DNA of 64,000 bases, from NCBI GenBank assembly GCA_963575745.1, contig CAUYUJ010009413.1, positions 265,001 to 329,000 of the forward strand, given 5' to 3'. The translations under genes and the position numbers were made by a program. Below are positions 21,439 through 32,499 of the stretch, in pieces. The notes beneath the pieces were generated by a model. The model was not told the origin of the DNA and made no database searches. It worked only from the letters and a program-made list of their open reading frames with translations. Positions within the stretch are counted from its first letter, which is position 1. Each line of letters opens with the position of its first letter. This DNA comes from Prorocentrum cordatum (lineage: Eukaryota > Sar > Dinophyceae > Prorocentrales > Prorocentraceae).

Positions 21439-21689
21439 AAGAGCTGGGGGGGGGGGAACAAAAACAGAGACACCAAGAAACGCCGATTCCCAGGAAAGTC
21501 GGAGGTGGGGGGGGAGATCGCGGTGGAACGGAAACCCCCAGCGAGGAAATCGTTTCGTTTCGTTCGTGTCGTGCGTGCGGGCGAGGCGAAGCTGCGTGCG
21601 CGCGCGAGAGGAATGAACCCGCCGTTGCTAGGGCGAAATCAAGACAAATGTTGCTCCTCCGCCATCCGTCCGGCGGTGGCTTGAGCGGT

Positions 21690-23360
21690 GTCCTGCGGTG
21701 TCCCGTGGTTTGTCGTGGTGTCCCGCGGTGTCCCGTGGTGTCCCGTGGTGTCCCGTTGAATGGAAAGAGCGTGTTCTACCGCTGCTGGCGGAAAACCGGG
21801 GGGGGGTCACTACCGGTTCGAACCCCTCCCCCCCCCCCCCCACCGGAAAACCGGGGGGGGTCACTACCGGTTCGAACCCCTCCCCCCCCCCCCAGCTCAT
21901 CATGAAAAGGGGGGGGGTCACTACCGGTTCGAACCCCCCCCCCCCCTCGAAAACCGAGTGGGGGTGCGGACAGTGGTGGGGACGGTGTTGGTGGGGACAG
22001 TGGTGAGGGGACAGCGGGACAGTGGTGGGGACAGTGGGACAGTGGGACAGTGGTGGGGACGGTAGTGGTGGGGACAGTGGTGGGGACAATGGTGGGAACA
22101 GGGGGGACAGTGGACAGTGGTGGGAACGGTGGTGGTGGGGACAGTGGTGTGGGGACAGTGGGAATGAGGTGGAAACACTGGGACAGTGGAGGGTACAATG
22201 GTGGTGGGGACACTGGTAAAGGCGTCGGCGAGGACGGCGGTGGGACAATGGGACAGAGGTACAGTGGGGACAGTGGTGGGGACAGTGGGGACAGTGGTGG
22301 GAACAGTGGGACAGCTCAGTGGGACAGCGGAGGAGTCAGTGGGACAGTGGGGACAGTGGGGATAGGCAGTGGTTGGGTCCGTGGAGACAGTGGGGAGAGT
22401 GGAACCGTGGTGGGAACAGAACAGTGGGGACAGTGCGACAGTGGTGGGGGCACTGGTGGGGACAATAGGGACGGTGGTGGAACCAGCGGGGGCAGTGGTG
22501 GTGAGGACAGTGGTGCTGGGAACAACAGTGGGGGATGTCATGCGAGCGGTGGTAGGGACCGGGAGTCGTTTGCTGGCGGTCGAACCGGTAGTGACCCCCT
22601 CGGTTTTCGAGGGGGGGGGGGGTTCCAACCGGTAGTGACCCCCCCCGGTTTTCCGGATCCGTTCGAACCGGTAGTGAGGAGGGGGGGGGGGGGGGAGGGG
22701 TTAGTGGGAGGGGGGGGGGGGGGGTGGGGGGGGGGGGGGGGGGGAGGGGTTCCAGCAGGGGGGGGGGGATTTTCGGAGGGGGGGGGGGGAGACCCCCGGG
22801 TTCCGGAGGAAAAGGTTGGCAATTTTCCACAGTAAAGCGGCGGTGGATCACGCTCTCTCGTTGAATGAGATCGATAGTGAGATCGATAGTGCGGTGTCCC
22901 GCGGTGTCCTGCGGTGTCCCGTGGTGTCCTGTGGTGTCCCGTGGTGTCCAGTTGAGTGAGGTCGATACTTAGATCGATACTGTGATCGATAGTGAGTGAG
23001 ATCGATACTGAGATCGATACTGAGATCGATGTGATGCCCCGAGGTGTCCCGTGGTGTCCCAAAAAGTGAGATCGATAGTGAGATCGACAGGTGTCCCGTG
23101 GTGTCCCGTGGTGTCCCGTGATGTCCCGTTGAGTGAGATCGATAGTGAGATCGATGGTGAGATCGATAGTGAGATCGATGTGGTGTCCCGAGGTGCCCCG
23201 TGGTGTCCCTTGGTGTCCTATGGTGTCCCGTTGAGTGAGATCGATAGTGAGAACGATAGTGAGATCGATAGTAAGATCGATGTGGTGTCCCGCGGTGTCC
23301 CGTGGTGGCCCGTGGTGTCCCGTGATGTCCCGTTGAGTGAGATCGATAGTGAGATCGATT
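21690..23360 (+). repeat. Satellite of about 102-bp units built from two 11-12-bp motifs, split by a transposon
   Basis: Blocks of GTGTCCCGTGGT alternate with blocks of GTGAGATCGATA. The joint GTTGARTGAG recurs at 22,860, 22,951, 23,128, 23,230 and 23,332, the last two steps being 102 bp. The 1.1-kb transposon at 21,763-22,859 interrupts it. A further GAGATCGAT block lies at 23,965-24,175. Confidence 0.9.
21755..22867 (+). mobile_element. 1.1-kb DNA transposon, copy 1, with 8-bp target duplication
   Basis: The element spans 21,763-22,859 (1,097 bp). The ends GAAAGAGCGTG and CACGCTCTCTC are inverted repeats; similarity extends about 23 bp (19 matches). The 8-bp direct repeat GTTGAATG lies at 21,755-21,762 and 22,860-22,867. 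The surrounding satellite contains empty-site versions (GTTGAGTGAGATCGAT), which confirm the boundaries. The interior is noncoding: G- and C-homopolymer blocks with AAAACCGG and CACTACCGGTTCGAACC, and a GGGGACAGTGGTGG minisatellite. 8-bp duplications occur in hAT, P and Merlin groups, but no transposase is present. Confidence 0.9.
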
Positions 23361-23434
23361 GAGTCAGATGTTGATTCCCTCCCCTCTCCCTCCCCCCACA
23401 ACCTCCTTATCACCCGAAGGTTGGTCGTATAGGT

Positions 23435-23545
23435 ACGGGAAGTATGGGAAGTTGGGGGGAAGACGAAAATCCAGACCCTGTCCACAAGCATGGTGGAATC
23501 TGGGGATTTGTCTGCGTTGATTTGTATTTCCAGGGCCCCTTTACA
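23435..23545 (+). repeat. Dispersed repeat (GGGGGGAAGACGAAA to CAGGGCCCC), copy 1
   Basis: GTATGGGAAGTTGGGGGGAA, GACGAAAATCCAGA, then TTTGTATTTCCAGGGCCCC. Better preserved copies are at 36,738-36,868 and 39,702-39,830, which read TATTTGTGTGTCCCAG at the right. Confidence 0.65.
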
Positions 23546-23964
23546 AGAGGGATCGGCCCTGCCCTTCCGGAGGCTCACGGACGTTGTGGAGACAGGGGCG
23601 AGGTTTGAGGTTTTGGGTTCGAGGAGGCTTTTTGCCTTTTTCGGTCTCCAGGTGCTGTTTTCGGGCCCTGGGGCCATCAAAAACGTATCCGGCGTGAAAA
23701 AATACACGTTATGGACTCCGGGAGGGGTCCCGGGATCGATTTGAGCGGTTTTACTCTTCCCGATCTTCGCGGACGTTTCGGAAACAGTTTTCTTTTCTTT
23801 TGCGATAGCGGGCGTGACCGCGGGGGGGGGAGGGGACCGGTCCCGTCACGATTCGCGCCAGCGCCGTTTGGGATTGCCAGTGGATGGCTTATTCCTAGAC
23901 GGCGCAGTCGCGAATCGTGATTACATCAGAGAACGACCCCACCCAGTGGATGGTTTGAGAAATA
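23546..23964. other. No recognisable feature
   Basis: Mixed-composition sequence. Plus-strand frames of about 70-85 codons show no domain. Confidence 0.35.
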
Positions 23965-24282
23965 GTGATAAGGATATTGAGATCGATTGTGAGATCGATA
24001 GTGAGGACGATAGTGAGATCGATCGTGAGTCCGATAGCGAAGTCGACTCAGTGAGATCGAGTGGGAGATCGATCGTGAGATCGATTGTGCGATCTACGGT
24101 GAGATCGATTGTGAGATCGAGAGTGAGATCGATAGAGAGGTGGGTCATGAGATCGATGGCGAGACCGATCGATGAGAAGGACGACCAGGAGCCCGAGAAC
24201 CTGGAGCCTGGGAGCCCCACCGCCCACCGAAGGCGGCTCGGAGCCAGCAGCCAGGACCCAGGGAGCGCGGACCCCGGGAACC

Positions 24283-24465
24283 AGGGAGTCGGAGGTGGAC
24301 AGACCTCCTACCCTGACACGTCGATTAAGGAATTGGCCGTTTTCGGTTCGCGAGATGACGTCGCGGCCGTCATTTTTGCGGGTCCAGGTCCGTCGGTTTC
24401 GGTCCCAGGCCGTTTTCACTAAGGGGAGGTGTACTAAAGGGAGGCTTGTCCACCGCCGAGGGAGT
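24283..24465 (+). mobile_element. MITE family 4, copy 1, with 7-bp flanking duplication
   Basis: The element spans 24,290-24,458 (169 bp). Termini are CGGAGGTGGACAGACCTCC and GGAGGCTTGTCCACCGCCG, inverted repeats of 19 bp with few mismatches. AGGGAGT flanks it at 24,283-24,289 and 24,459-24,465. A second copy with about 90 percent identity by eye is at 37,059-37,228. Confidence 0.85.
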
Positions 24466-25470
24466 CTGGCCGCCTACCGCAATCGGTTGGGGATTTTCGC
24501 TGCATCTTGCAGCGTGCGCTAGGACCCCTTCGGTGCAAGCTTTGCTTGGGCAACCACGGGCCCTTGGTCGGCTCTCAGAAGAGGGAAAGACTCCACGGCG
24601 GCATCCTCCCTCAGGCTTTGGTCAGAGCGCACTGGGGAGGAGCGGCGTCGGTACCTCTGATGTGTTCCCCCAGGCTCGGTGTTCTCGGACCCCCTTGTCG
24701 GTTTACAGGAGGGTCTGCTGACTCGGGGTGTTTCTTCCAGCGGCCCCGTCTCGCCGAGAGTGTGCTGGGGGCGCCCGGATCGTCTCGAAATAAAGGAGAT
24801 TGTTGTTGTACGATCGAAGTGTCAGGTAGGCCATGGCAGGTCTCTGGAACGGCCGTCGCGCCCGATACATCCTCCAGACCCGTCGGCTTTCAGAGATACT
24901 CTATTTATCTTTATCCGAATGTATCCTCACCCTGCCCTCCTGTCAATACGGAGAGAAGAGGTACCCTCTGGCGCGTCCCTCCCCCCGGGTAACGGTAGTG
25001 ATCTTACGCGGGAGAGGGGTCTCTTTGGACACCCCCCATTTGTTGCTGGTGCTCGTGCGACTAGGATGGCGATCGCCGCGCACCCCCGCCCAGATCTGCC
25101 CCACCCCGCCCAAGTGTGACGAATGAACAACACACCCCCATACCCATAGGGGGGTCCTTGCGAGGAGGACTGGCTATGGGTATGGGTGCGGGTTGTCTGA
25201 CCCTGGGGAACGCTCCCGCTCGAGCGGGGACCCCCATCCGACAAAACGCACCCATAGCCCTCTCCGACCCCCCTATGGGTGTGGGTGTGTGTTTGTTGTC
25301 GGTTCGTCAAAGTGTTCGTGGTCCCCAGGGCCGTTCCCACCCCTGGTAAGGAGCGTTACGCTCACTGCAATTCGCAATGGGGAAAGTTCAACCTCGGCCG
25401 ACGAATTTGTTCCAGCCATCCTGTGGTGTTGGGTCCTCGCTTTAAAAAGACGGTGCCCCGCGTTCCTCCT
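24466..25470. other. Unassigned sequence with small repeats
   Basis: 24,715-24,790 (GGGTGTTTCTTCCAGCGGCC, then CGCCGAGAGTGTGC) matches 31,735-31,815, so it is a dispersed repeat. 25,130-25,290 contains facing copies of CCCATAGGGGGGT and CTATGGGTGTGGG around CTCCCGCTCGAGCGGGGA and could fold. The frames here have no recognisable domain. Confidence 0.5.
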
Positions 25471-26960
25471 CCTCCTCCTCCTCCTTCTCCTCCTCCGCCC
25501 CCTCCTTGCCTTTGCTCTCCGCATGTCTCTGCTTCGGTACACCCCTCACACGTTTTGTGACCCCCTAGGGAGCTCCACCTATGGTCCCAGTGGCGGAACT
25601 CGCATGGCGGCCTCGGGCCATTTCGGCACACCCCTCACACGTTTGGTGGCCCCATAGGGGGCTCCACCTATGGTACCAGTGGCGGAACTCGCATGGCGGC
25701 CTCGCCACATTTTGGTAATTACACCCTTCACACGTTCCGTGGCCCCATAGGGAGCTCCACTTAAGGTCCCAGTGGCGGAACTCGCATGGCGGCCTCGGGC
25801 CATTTCGGCACACCCCTCACACGTTTCGTGGCCCCATGGGGCATCCACCTATGGTCCCAGTGGCAGGACTCGCATGGCGGCCTCGGGCCATTTCGGCCAC
25901 CCCTCACACGTTTCGTGGCCCCATAGGGAGCTCTGGCTATGGTCCCAGTGGCGGAACTCGCATGGCGGTCTCGGGCCATTTGGGCACACCCCGCACACGC
26001 TTCGTGGCCCCATCGGGAGCTCCACCTAAGGTCCCAGTGGTGGAACTCGCATGGCGGCCTCGGGCCATTTCGGCACACCCCTCACACGTTTCGTGGCCCC
26101 ATCGGGGGTTCCACCTATGGTCCCAGTGGCGGAACTCGCATGGCGGCCTCGGGCCATTTCGGCACACCCCTCACACGTTTCGTGGCCCCATAGGGAGCTC
26201 CACCTAAGGTTCCAGTGGCGGAACTCGCATGGCGGCCTCGGGCGATTTCGGCGCACCCCTCACACGTTTGGTGGCCTATAGGGAGTTCCACCTATGGTCC
26301 CAGTGGCGGAACTCGCATGGCGGCCTCGGGCCGTTTCGGCCACCCCTCACATGGATCATGGCCCCTTAGGGAGTTCCACCTCTATGGTCCCAGTGGCGGA
26401 ACTCCCATGGCACCCCTCACACGTTTCGTGGCCCCATATTGAGCTCCACCTATGGTCCCAGTGGCAAGGTTCGCATGCCGGCCTCGGGCGATTTCGGCAC
26501 ACCTCTCACGAGGATCGTGGCTGAGCTCCAGCGACGGCGCCAGTGGCAGGGTTCGCATGGCGGCCTCGGGGCATTTCGGCACACCCCTCAAGAGGATCGT
26601 GGCCCCATAGGGAGCTCCACCGAAGGCGCCAGTGGCAAGGTTCGCATGGCGGCCTCGGGCCATAACGGCACACCCCATCACGAGGATCGTGGCCCCATGG
26701 GAGCTCCACCGAAGGCCCCAGCGGCAGGGTTCGCATGGCGGCCTCGGGCCATTTCGGCACACCCCTCACGAGGATCGTGGCCCCATAGGAGTTCCACCGA
26801 AGGCGCCAGTGGCAGCCGTCCTCATGGCTCTCAGAGTCTTTTCCTGCTACCGCTCCTCGGTCAGGGGGGCGCCGTCCTTGTCGTCGTCGGCGCCCGCGAA
26901 GACGGCCGCGAACGTGTCCCTGAGCATGTCGGGCTCCGGCGGGAAGCCGTGGCCACATAG
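25470..26960 (-). repeat. Satellite of about 89-bp units, with a short TCC tract
   Basis: GCATGGCGGCCTCGG recurs at 25,602, 25,691, 25,784, 25,872, 25,960, 26,049, 26,138, 26,227 and 26,315, a period of 88-93 bp, and continues more diverged to about 26,820. Each unit carries GGGAGCTCCACCTATGGTCC and CCTCACACGTTTCGTGGCCC. The TCC tract at 25,470-25,500 and the GTGCCCCGCGTTCC joint match, inverted, the 35,760-35,960 end of the related array. Confidence 0.95.
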
Positions 26961-27440
26961 GGAGCGTGGGCGAAGATGGTATTCACAGTTGCGTTATTCG
27001 CAATTGCGTATGGTTGGGTCTTTCGCCAGGCTAATTTTGCAGCACCGCGCCAGAGCTACTGACGCGCTTCCTTTGGTAGCCAGAGGAGGAGCCCTGGTGC
27101 CTGTGAGCGTTGTGCCCTCTAAGCCATCGAGGCTACGGACTGCTACTGTTGTTTTTCCCACCTGCCTCCCCAGGCCAACAATTTCCCATAACGGCCTTCT
27201 TTGGATTCGGCGATGATCGCCGATTGATCGGCGATAGGCCCCCGATAGCGAATCCGCTCGTTCTTGGGCGGGGTGGGATAGTATCAGGCACTTATCGGCG
27301 GTGTATCGTCTTTTCCAGCCCGATGTTCCCCCCCCCTGAGCCTCTCCCGTCATCGCTGCCTCTCAACCCTTTGGTAATGACAGTGACCGAGAATATTGGA
27401 AATAACAATGTCAAGTCAATGTTGGGGCGGCCTCAGTGGT
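26961..27440. other. No recognisable feature
   Basis: One plus and one minus frame of about 120-190 codons overlap here; neither has a recognisable domain. A short CGATGATCGCCGATTGATCG stem is visible near 27,212. Confidence 0.4.
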
Positions 27441-27444
27441 ATTG

Positions 27445-27628
27445 CACGTGAGCTACGCAAGAACTGGATCGCGTGCGCCGACATTGCCGCGTAAACACCC
27501 CGCGTAAGGTCGCGCGTGAGCGCCTGCGTCTCCAATGCAACGGGCCGCGTTGGCGGCTCGCGTAAGCCACCGCGTGAGGTCGCTGCGCCACCTCGTGAAC
27601 AAAGGTCCGTTTGTGATCGTCGCCCATT
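27445..27628 (+). repeat. Dispersed 180-bp repeat (GCGTAAGGTCGCGCGT family), copy 1
   Basis: CACGTGAGC, CCGCGTAAGGTCGCGCGTGA, CAATGCA, GGCGGCTCGCGTAAGCC and GATCGTCGCC occur in the same order at 30,492-30,675. No clear inverted ends. Confidence 0.75.
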
Positions 27629-28008
27629 TTTGTTTTCTTTTATTACTACTTGTTTTTAAATAAGTCTGGCATGTCCCTCTACAGGACGACTACCCAAACT
27701 TAATCCAGACATGGTACGGGGACGTTTGTTTGACAATTGTTGACCTTCCGGGGGTATGTTTAGGGTGTATGTTTAAAACTATGTATAACGCTAATCCCCA
27801 ACAGTCCGCCTGTAGGAAGACATGCCCGACCTATGTGTTTGTGTTTTCCCGAGCGGTCGGTTGGTTGAGGGCAAAGGTGGTCTACGCAAAGGACTGGACA
27901 TGGCGACCGCTTTTTTGAAACAGAATTTTCGCCCATGATTCACTTGCCCAACACCTCATCCATCCGAGGGGAGGCGATGCGCGCAAGCAGAACCTATCAA
28001 TACCAAGG
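27629..28008. other. No recognisable feature
   Basis: AT-richer than its surroundings. Only short frames without domains. Confidence 0.35.
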
Positions 28009-28009
28009 A

Positions 28010-28730
28010 CGAAGGGGAGGAGGCGGAGGAGGGAGAGGAAACGGAAACGGAGGAGGTGGAGGAGGAGGAGGAGGGCAGGGGGGGCTCCAGGCTTCTCCCC
28101 CGAGGAGGGGAAGGGGGGGAGGAAGAGGGGATGAGGAGAGGCCGATGAGAAGGAGGAGGAGGAGAAGCGGAGGAGGAGGGGGAGGGTTCCAGGCTTCGAG
28201 GGCGGGGGGAGCAAGCTCCAGGGCTTCGAGGCGCGCTCGAGGCTTCTGGCAGGCACCTCTGTTTTTTCGGGCTGCGCCTTCAGAGGGGGGGGTCCTTCGC
28301 CGGATCGGCGCCCACACGCCCGTGCCTCGGGACGATCGACATCCTCCTCCTCCTCCTCCTCCTCGTCCTCTCTCCTCCTCCTCCTCTCCTCGTCGTCCTC
28401 CCCCCCATCCTCCTCCTCCTCCTCCTCCTCCTCCTCCTCCTCCTCCTCCTCGTCCTCCTCCTCGTCCTCCTCGCACCCTCCTCCTACTCCCTCCTCCTCC
28501 TCTCCTCCTCCCTCCTCCTCCTCCTCTCCCCCTCCTCCTCCTCCTCCCCTCCCTCCCTCCTCCCCTCCTCTCTCCTCCTCTCCTCTTCCTCTTCCTCTTC
28601 CTCCTCCTCCTCCTCCTCCTCCTCCTCCGCATCCTCCTCCCCCTCCTTCTCCTCTCTTCCTCCTCCTCCTCCTCTTCCTCCTCCTCCTCCTCTTCCTCCT
28701 CCTCCTCCCCCTCCTCTTCCTGTGGGTATC
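28010..28730. repeat. Inverted pair of GGA and TCC tracts around a GC-rich spacer
   Basis: A GGA tract (28,013-28,195) and a long TCC tract (28,340-28,722) face each other across about 145 bp. Glu- and Pro/Leu-rich frames spanning them are artefacts. Confidence 0.9.
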
Positions 28731-28898
28731 CGAAAACACTGGAGCGGGCGGTTGTTGGGCCGCCTGTCGGCCTCTGTGGAAGCCCTTTCCAGCCCCCGGG
28801 ACCGTTTACAAAACCACTCGGGAATAAAACCTCTCCAGCCCTAAGGAAGTGGTCCAGACCTCTCGGGCCCACGCATCGAAGACGTTGGAGCAGCTGGA

Positions 28899-29068
28899 TG
28901 TCTAGGATTTTTGGACACCCATGTCCCAATGTATTTCAAGCGCCTTCCTGCTTCAATAATCATGTTGTTGTGATGTTCTTGTAGTTTTTGAGCGGGCCCG
29001 AACCCAATCTAGTTCATCCGCCTTCCTATTTCATGTGTTCACCTGGCTCCTCCGACTGGCGGGTACAG
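28899..29068 (+). repeat. Dispersed 170-bp repeat (GCCTTCCTACTTCA family), copy 2
   Basis: Contains GCGCCTTCCTGCTTCA, then GGGCCCGAACCCAATCTAG and CCGCCTTCCTATTTCATG, then CGACTGGCGGGTAC. The same two-block layout appears at 19,722 and 41,985, with a more diverged middle here. Confidence 0.75.
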
Positions 29069-29835
29069 TGACCGACAGCATTTCCTGTTCATTCTGACCC
29101 GCTGTCGGTGTCGCCGCGGACGTTGTCCATTTGAGACAGAAGACCATCTGCCCAACAGCGGCGCCAGTCGGTTTTGGACAGCATTCCTTGTTGGGCATCG
29201 TAGCTTCCATTTCGGGCGTCCACAGTGTCGGAACGCACACACCGATCAGTCCAGGTGCGATGGTTGACCCCCGAACCTAGGTTCTAGGCGGGGGGGTGTA
29301 TCCCACCGCTTGGAAAACAGACATTCGGGGACGTCGGGAGGCGATGCAAGTGGATGTACTTGGGCCCCAGGGGGCCCACATCTATCCACATACAGGCCCT
29401 GGGGCACAAGGACATCGGTTCCTGGGCCAGCGCCTCGGAAGAGTCGAAGCAGCCGGCATGTTAACGAATGTGTGGCCTGTGGCCATGAGCATGCCCCCCC
29501 GAGGATCACCGAGCGCGTTTCACCGCTTCACTACTCGCAAAGTGCCTACTCGCAAGCGTCAGAAGACACACATGCCTGCATCCGTGTGCTTTATCGTAGA
29601 TCCCCCGCGGCGGATCGATGCCATTTGCGAGCAGTTGCTTTGCGAGGAGTGGAACGCGCTCGTCTGGAGGACACCCCCGCGGCGCGGCTGCTGCTGTCGC
29701 GCCCGGAGGACAGCGGAGAGCCCCCTGGGACCCAGCGGGCCGACCCGGGTGCGCAGCAGGGCGACGGCGGCGGCGCGGGCGCACTCCCACGCCAGCGCCT
29801 GCTGAAGGCACCGGCGGTGGCCGCTGCCACCTCGC
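29069..29835. other. Unassigned sequence
   Basis: A plus-strand frame running into the TCC tract has an Arg/Ala-rich segment (about 29,597-29,820, with VALRGVERARLEDTPAARLL) that could be an old coding fragment. I recognise no family, and the adjacent low-complexity run inflates the frame. Confidence 0.3.
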
Positions 29836-29844
29836 CCTCCGCGA

Positions 29845-30030
29845 CCTCCTCCTTCTCCTCCTCCTCCTCCTCTCCTCCTCCTCCTCCTCCTCCTCCTCCT
29901 CCTCCTCCTCCTCCTCCTCCTCCTCCTCCTCCTCCTCCTCCTCCTCCTCCCCCTCCCCCTCCTTCGCCTCCTCCTCCTCCTCCTCCTCTTCCTCCTCCTT
30001 CCTCCCTTCCTCCGCCTCCTCACCCTCCTC
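29845..30030 (+). repeat. TCC polypyrimidine tract
   Basis: Near-pure (TCC)n with a few CCC and TTC interruptions, continuing into CCG triplets at about 30,034. Confidence 0.95.
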
Positions 30031-30033
30031 CTC

Positions 30034-30227
30034 CCACCGCTGCCGCCGCCGCCGTCGCCTCCGTCGCCTCGGTATCGTTCGGACGTGTGCACTTTTTCTC
30101 GGCGAGGGCCATCAAGGAGCATCCCAGATCATCCTGCGAAAAAAAAACACGCACGAAACCGAACAAAACACATGGAATGGACGTCCGAGCGATGGCCAGC
30201 GCCACCGCTGCCGCCGCCGCCGTCGCC
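30034..30227 (+). mobile_element. MITE family 1, copy D, between 26-bp direct repeats
   Basis: The element spans 30,068-30,199, with CTCGGTATCG and GCGATGGCCAG at the ends. A perfect 26-bp direct repeat beginning CCACCGCTGCCGCCGCCG lies at 30,034-30,059 and 30,202-30,227. This is longer than a normal target duplication and is CCG-rich, so repeat slippage or recombination is an alternative. Confidence 0.8.
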
Positions 30228-30491
30228 GCGGTGGCCGCCATCCATTGGCGATGGAGACAACTTGGAAGGCAAAGTCGAGCTGATTCTAGAAGGCAATATG
30301 TCGGGCCTGTGCCACATACTATCCTCGCTTTCTGGCCACAAGCATCTATAGGGTGTCATTGCGTACAAAGACGCATTCGGGGTGGATGCGTCTATAGACA
30401 TCGTGGCTGTCGCGGTCGGCGAAGTCCAAGGTTGGAGAAAGGGGGGATCCGTCTACGGCTCGTTCCTGCTCTAGAGTTCTAGAGCAGGTCC

Positions 30492-30675
30492 CACATGAGC
30501 GACGCAAAACAACGGGTTCGACTGCGCCGGCATCGGCGCGTAAGCTGCCCGCGTAAGGTCGCGCGTAAGCGCCCTCGTCTTCAATGCAGCGTGCCGCGCG
30601 GGCGGCCCGCGTAAGCCGTGTCATAAAAAATCGCTGTGTCGCCTCGAGAAAGACCAGTTTATTTCCGTCGCTTAT
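30492..30675 (+). repeat. Dispersed 180-bp repeat (GCGTAAGGTCGCGCGT family), copy 2
   Basis: Second copy of the 27,445-27,628 repeat, with CCGCGTAAGGTCGCGCGTAA and GGCGGCCCGCGTAAGCC; identity looks like 70-80 percent by eye. Confidence 0.75.
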
Positions 30676-30849
30676 GTACATGGTACTCCAAAAGACAACC
30701 GCTTGGCTGCGGGAACCGCCGCTAGTGCCCCTCAGGGCCGACCATGACCCTCCAGCGGCGATGACCTGGCCGCGCGCGGGCCACCATCTTGGACGGGGCG
30801 GGGTTGGGCTTGAGGCGGCGCACGCTGCGGCGTCCTCGGCCCAGCAGTC

Positions 30850-31167
30850 GTGGTTGTCTCCTCCCTCGCTCCTGAGCCCCCGCCGTCGTCTCCGCTGTCC
30901 TCGCCCTCGCCCTCGCCCTCGACGCCGCCGCCGTCGCCGCCGCCGTCGTCAGTCGCTGTCCGCCGTTTCCTGCCGGAGGCGCTGCCGCGGCGGCCGCAGA
31001 GGGCCCCGGGCCCCGGCCGCCTCCTGCAGTGGCCCTCTGCCGCTCCCGCGGCCGCGGCGCCGCGGCAGCCCGCGGAGGCCGTGCCGCGCGAGGAGCCAGG
31101 GGGGCCCAGACGTCTGAAGAGGGAGCAGCTGCTCAAGCAGTGGCGAAGCGTCCTGGCTCGCCTATAG
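30850..31167 (+). pseudogene. Possible decayed coding end, ending QWRSVLARL
   Basis: A plus-strand frame of Ser/Pro-rich low complexity ends REQLLKQWRSVLARL and stop at 31,165-31,167. The last 30 nt and the following 200 nt recur at 36,302-36,527, where another frame ends KQRRSVLACL and stop. The shared end may be the tail of a duplicated gene or simply part of the repeat. The Ser/Pro region is not convincing as protein and no family is recognised. Confidence 0.3.
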
Positions 31168-31366
31168 ACCTGCCAAACACTGTTCTACTAACCTTTCTGT
31201 GGTTTCCACGAAATGTTCTTAGAACATGTCTGGCTGGGACTGTCTTGTTTTAACACATCGGGTTTATGTGTTAAGAACATTGTGTTCGTTCTTATAGTAT
31301 CTTTGGGTTCTAAGAACATGTCGTGGTAGGAATGTAGGAATGCCGGGACGGTCGGTCCTTGCTCAA
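31134..31366 (+). repeat. Dispersed 230-bp repeat, copy 1
   Basis: Begins CAAGCAGTGGCGAAGCGTCC, contains TTTCCACGAAATGTTCTTAG, ACACATCGGGTTTATGT and GGGTTCTAAGAACAT, and ends ATGCCGGGACGGTCGGTCC. It matches 36,302-36,527 throughout. Several GTTCTTAG and CTAAGAAC words are inverted copies of each other. Confidence 0.9.
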
Positions 31367-31541
31367 GTTGCGTAAGCGCAGATTCGGCGTCAGCTACAGT
31401 GGATCGTCGGACAAGGTCGGTTTTGTCGGACCGGGGGCCCCCCCAGTTCGGCCTGAGGCTCCCCCAGTTCAAGCTGAGGCGCCCCAGCAGCCGTCGAAAT
31501 CACCCCTTTTGAACCAAACCTTCCCGCGGGTTCTGATGCAT

Positions 31542-31671
31542 GTTCGGAGCTCCGCGCGGATTGTTTGGATCGGCGCTGGGCCCGCTGGCGGCGACTCTGG
31601 CACCGCCCCGGACGCGCTCCGCGCGCCAGATTCGGCGCAGATCCAAGAGATCCGCAAGAACCTCCGAGAGC
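31542..31671 (+). mobile_element. MITE family 2, copy 3
   Basis: Ends TTCGGAGCTCCGCGCGGATT and ATCCGCAAGAACCTCCGAGA; interior GGATCGGCGCTGGGCCC and CGCTCCGCGCGCCAG. CATG occurs immediately outside both ends, possibly a short target duplication. Confidence 0.8.
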
Positions 31672-32499
31672 TCATGTTTATGCTGTTTCTGTTTCTTTTA
31701 GACTTCCGACGGATTTATTTCCAGAAGCTTCCCCGAGGGTTTCCCGTCTCGGGGTGTTTTTTCCAACGGCCCAGCTTCGCTGAGAGTGTTCCAGGGGTGC
31801 CTGGATCGTCCTCAACGGCTGCCTGAGACCCGAGTTTTGATTCGAAAACTAAGTCTCTGATTTTGTTGCTTGCTGTCGATCGGGTGGGCTTTTCCACGAT
31901 TTGGTCCTCTGGTGCCTACGATTGCGCTCCAGGACCACCAAACATGGGTCTGGGTCGAAAAACGAGCCCCTCGGAAGAGGTCGGGACCTGGGCTGCGCTT
32001 TGAACAAGAAGCAATTTGTCAAGGCGGAGATCCCCACATGTGCATGTGTTCGTTGTTTATTCATTGCTTTGCCGATCGGCGCGGGCCCCCAACTCCCCCC
32101 TCCCCCCGCCCCCTCCAAATGGAGTAGATCTTGGCTGTTCTGTTAGCGCATGTTTCGAGCGGGTGGAGTCTCCCCAAGGGGCAGCACTCTTGCAAACATT
32201 CGCACTAAGCAGAGGTCTGGAGCCAGACCCACTCCTCCCCCCACTTCGAAACGCCGAACAAGCATGCTCCGCCCCGCTGTGAGCGCCTGGGTGCGAGAGC
32301 GAGTCCAAGTGTACAACATGTGTGTCGAGGTGTTGATTGCCAGGGAACAGATTTTGATGATGCTTCGAGCGGGACAGGCATCGGCCTTCCAAGGGGGTAG
32401 CCGCGAAGGGGTGCCACACTCGCCCGTTCGCTGCCAGATCGTTGGGATGTCTCGAGCCAGGCACTCGTTCTTAGGGGAACGAAGAATAACGTAAACGTC
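31672..32499. other. Unassigned sequence with a small dispersed repeat
   Basis: 31,735-31,815 (GGGTGTTTTTTCCAACGGCC, then GCTGAGAGTGTTCCAGG) matches 24,715-24,790. The rest, including a 114-codon plus frame at 32,150-32,494, has no recognisable domain. Confidence 0.45.

Noticed and set aside
21690-23360. CRISPR array
   Set aside because: Motifs are contiguous satellite units without unique spacers, in a eukaryotic context.
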